From contig JAFOCH010000141.1 in the NCBI GenBank assembly GCA_017381395.1, positions 1 through 5,101 of the forward strand: a stretch of 5,101 nt of DNA, read 5' to 3'. The notes under the pieces are model-generated. The model worked only from the letters and a program-made list of their open reading frames with translations, had not been told where the DNA came from and did not search any database. The position numbers and the translations under genes are program-made. This document shows positions 5,060 through 5,101 of this stretch, in pieces. This DNA is from Clostridia bacterium (GTDB taxonomy: Bacteria > Bacillota > Clostridia > Oscillospirales > Acutalibacteraceae). Every line of letters begins with the position of its first letter. The stretch's first letter is position 1.

Positions 5060-5101
5060 ATGAAAGAACAGATTAAGCAAATTCGCCAGGTTGCCGAAGA
5101 A
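5060..5101 (+). CDS. pheS: Phenylalanyl-tRNA synthetase alpha subunit, N-terminal fragment
   Basis: Only the first 14 codons are present (MKEQIKQIRQVAEE); the gene runs past the window end. The short charged helix resembles the start of bacterial PheS coiled-coil arms (M-x-E-x-x-x-Q-I). The firmer support is the T-box just upstream with a Phe UUC specifier. PheS pairs with PheT to charge tRNA-Phe, and pheT normally follows. GAGGTGA at 5049-5055 is a strong Shine-Dalgarno. Expression should rise when phenylalanine-charged tRNA is scarce. Confidence 0.85.
   Translation, partial: MKEQIKQIRQVAEE

Overview
The window looks like chromosomal DNA from a spore-forming, anaerobic Clostridia-type Firmicute with low-to-moderate GC. 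A gut or rumen Oscillospiraceae/Lachnospiraceae-like organism is my guess. The evidence is a spoIIGA-sigE sporulation pair, a T-box riboswitch in front of pheS, strong AGGAGG-type ribosome binding sites, consensus sigma-A promoters and a cytoplasmic GH39 glycosidase. I see no IS element, CRISPR array, tRNA, rRNA or phage gene.

Left part, minus strand (1-1624): the first codons of sigE (pro-sigma-E, cut by the window edge) follow spoIIGA, which encodes the membrane-bound aspartic protease that activates pro-sigma-E. The spoIIGA stop codon lies inside the sigE Shine-Dalgarno, so the two are probably translationally coupled. Upstream of spoIIGA are a candidate promoter with a long (21 bp) spacer and one Spo0A-box-like site. 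A strong hairpin terminator separates this operon from a small predicted lipoprotein gene of unknown function on the same strand.

Middle (1590-3235): the lipoprotein gene and a GH39 beta-xylosidase-type gene are divergent, with back-to-back sigma-A promoters whose -35 boxes are 11 bp apart. The GH39 gene is monocistronic and ends at a perfect 13-bp terminator hairpin. It has both catalytic glutamates and no signal peptide, so it should act on imported oligosaccharides.

Right part (3236-5101): a two-gene unit encodes a small single-cysteine Se/S-carrier-like protein (DUF3343 type) and a class V aminotransferase/cysteine desulfurase. Together they look like a sulfur- or selenium-mobilising pair. 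Immediately after them comes a well-formed T-box leader with its own promoter, a UUC (Phe) specifier codon, a UGGU bulge matching a tRNA ending in ACCA, and a terminator. It precedes the first 14 codons of a gene read as pheS.

No dramatic new system is evident. The best leads are the Se/S-carrier plus desulfurase pair with an ambiguous translation start, the shared divergent promoter region, and the T-box details.
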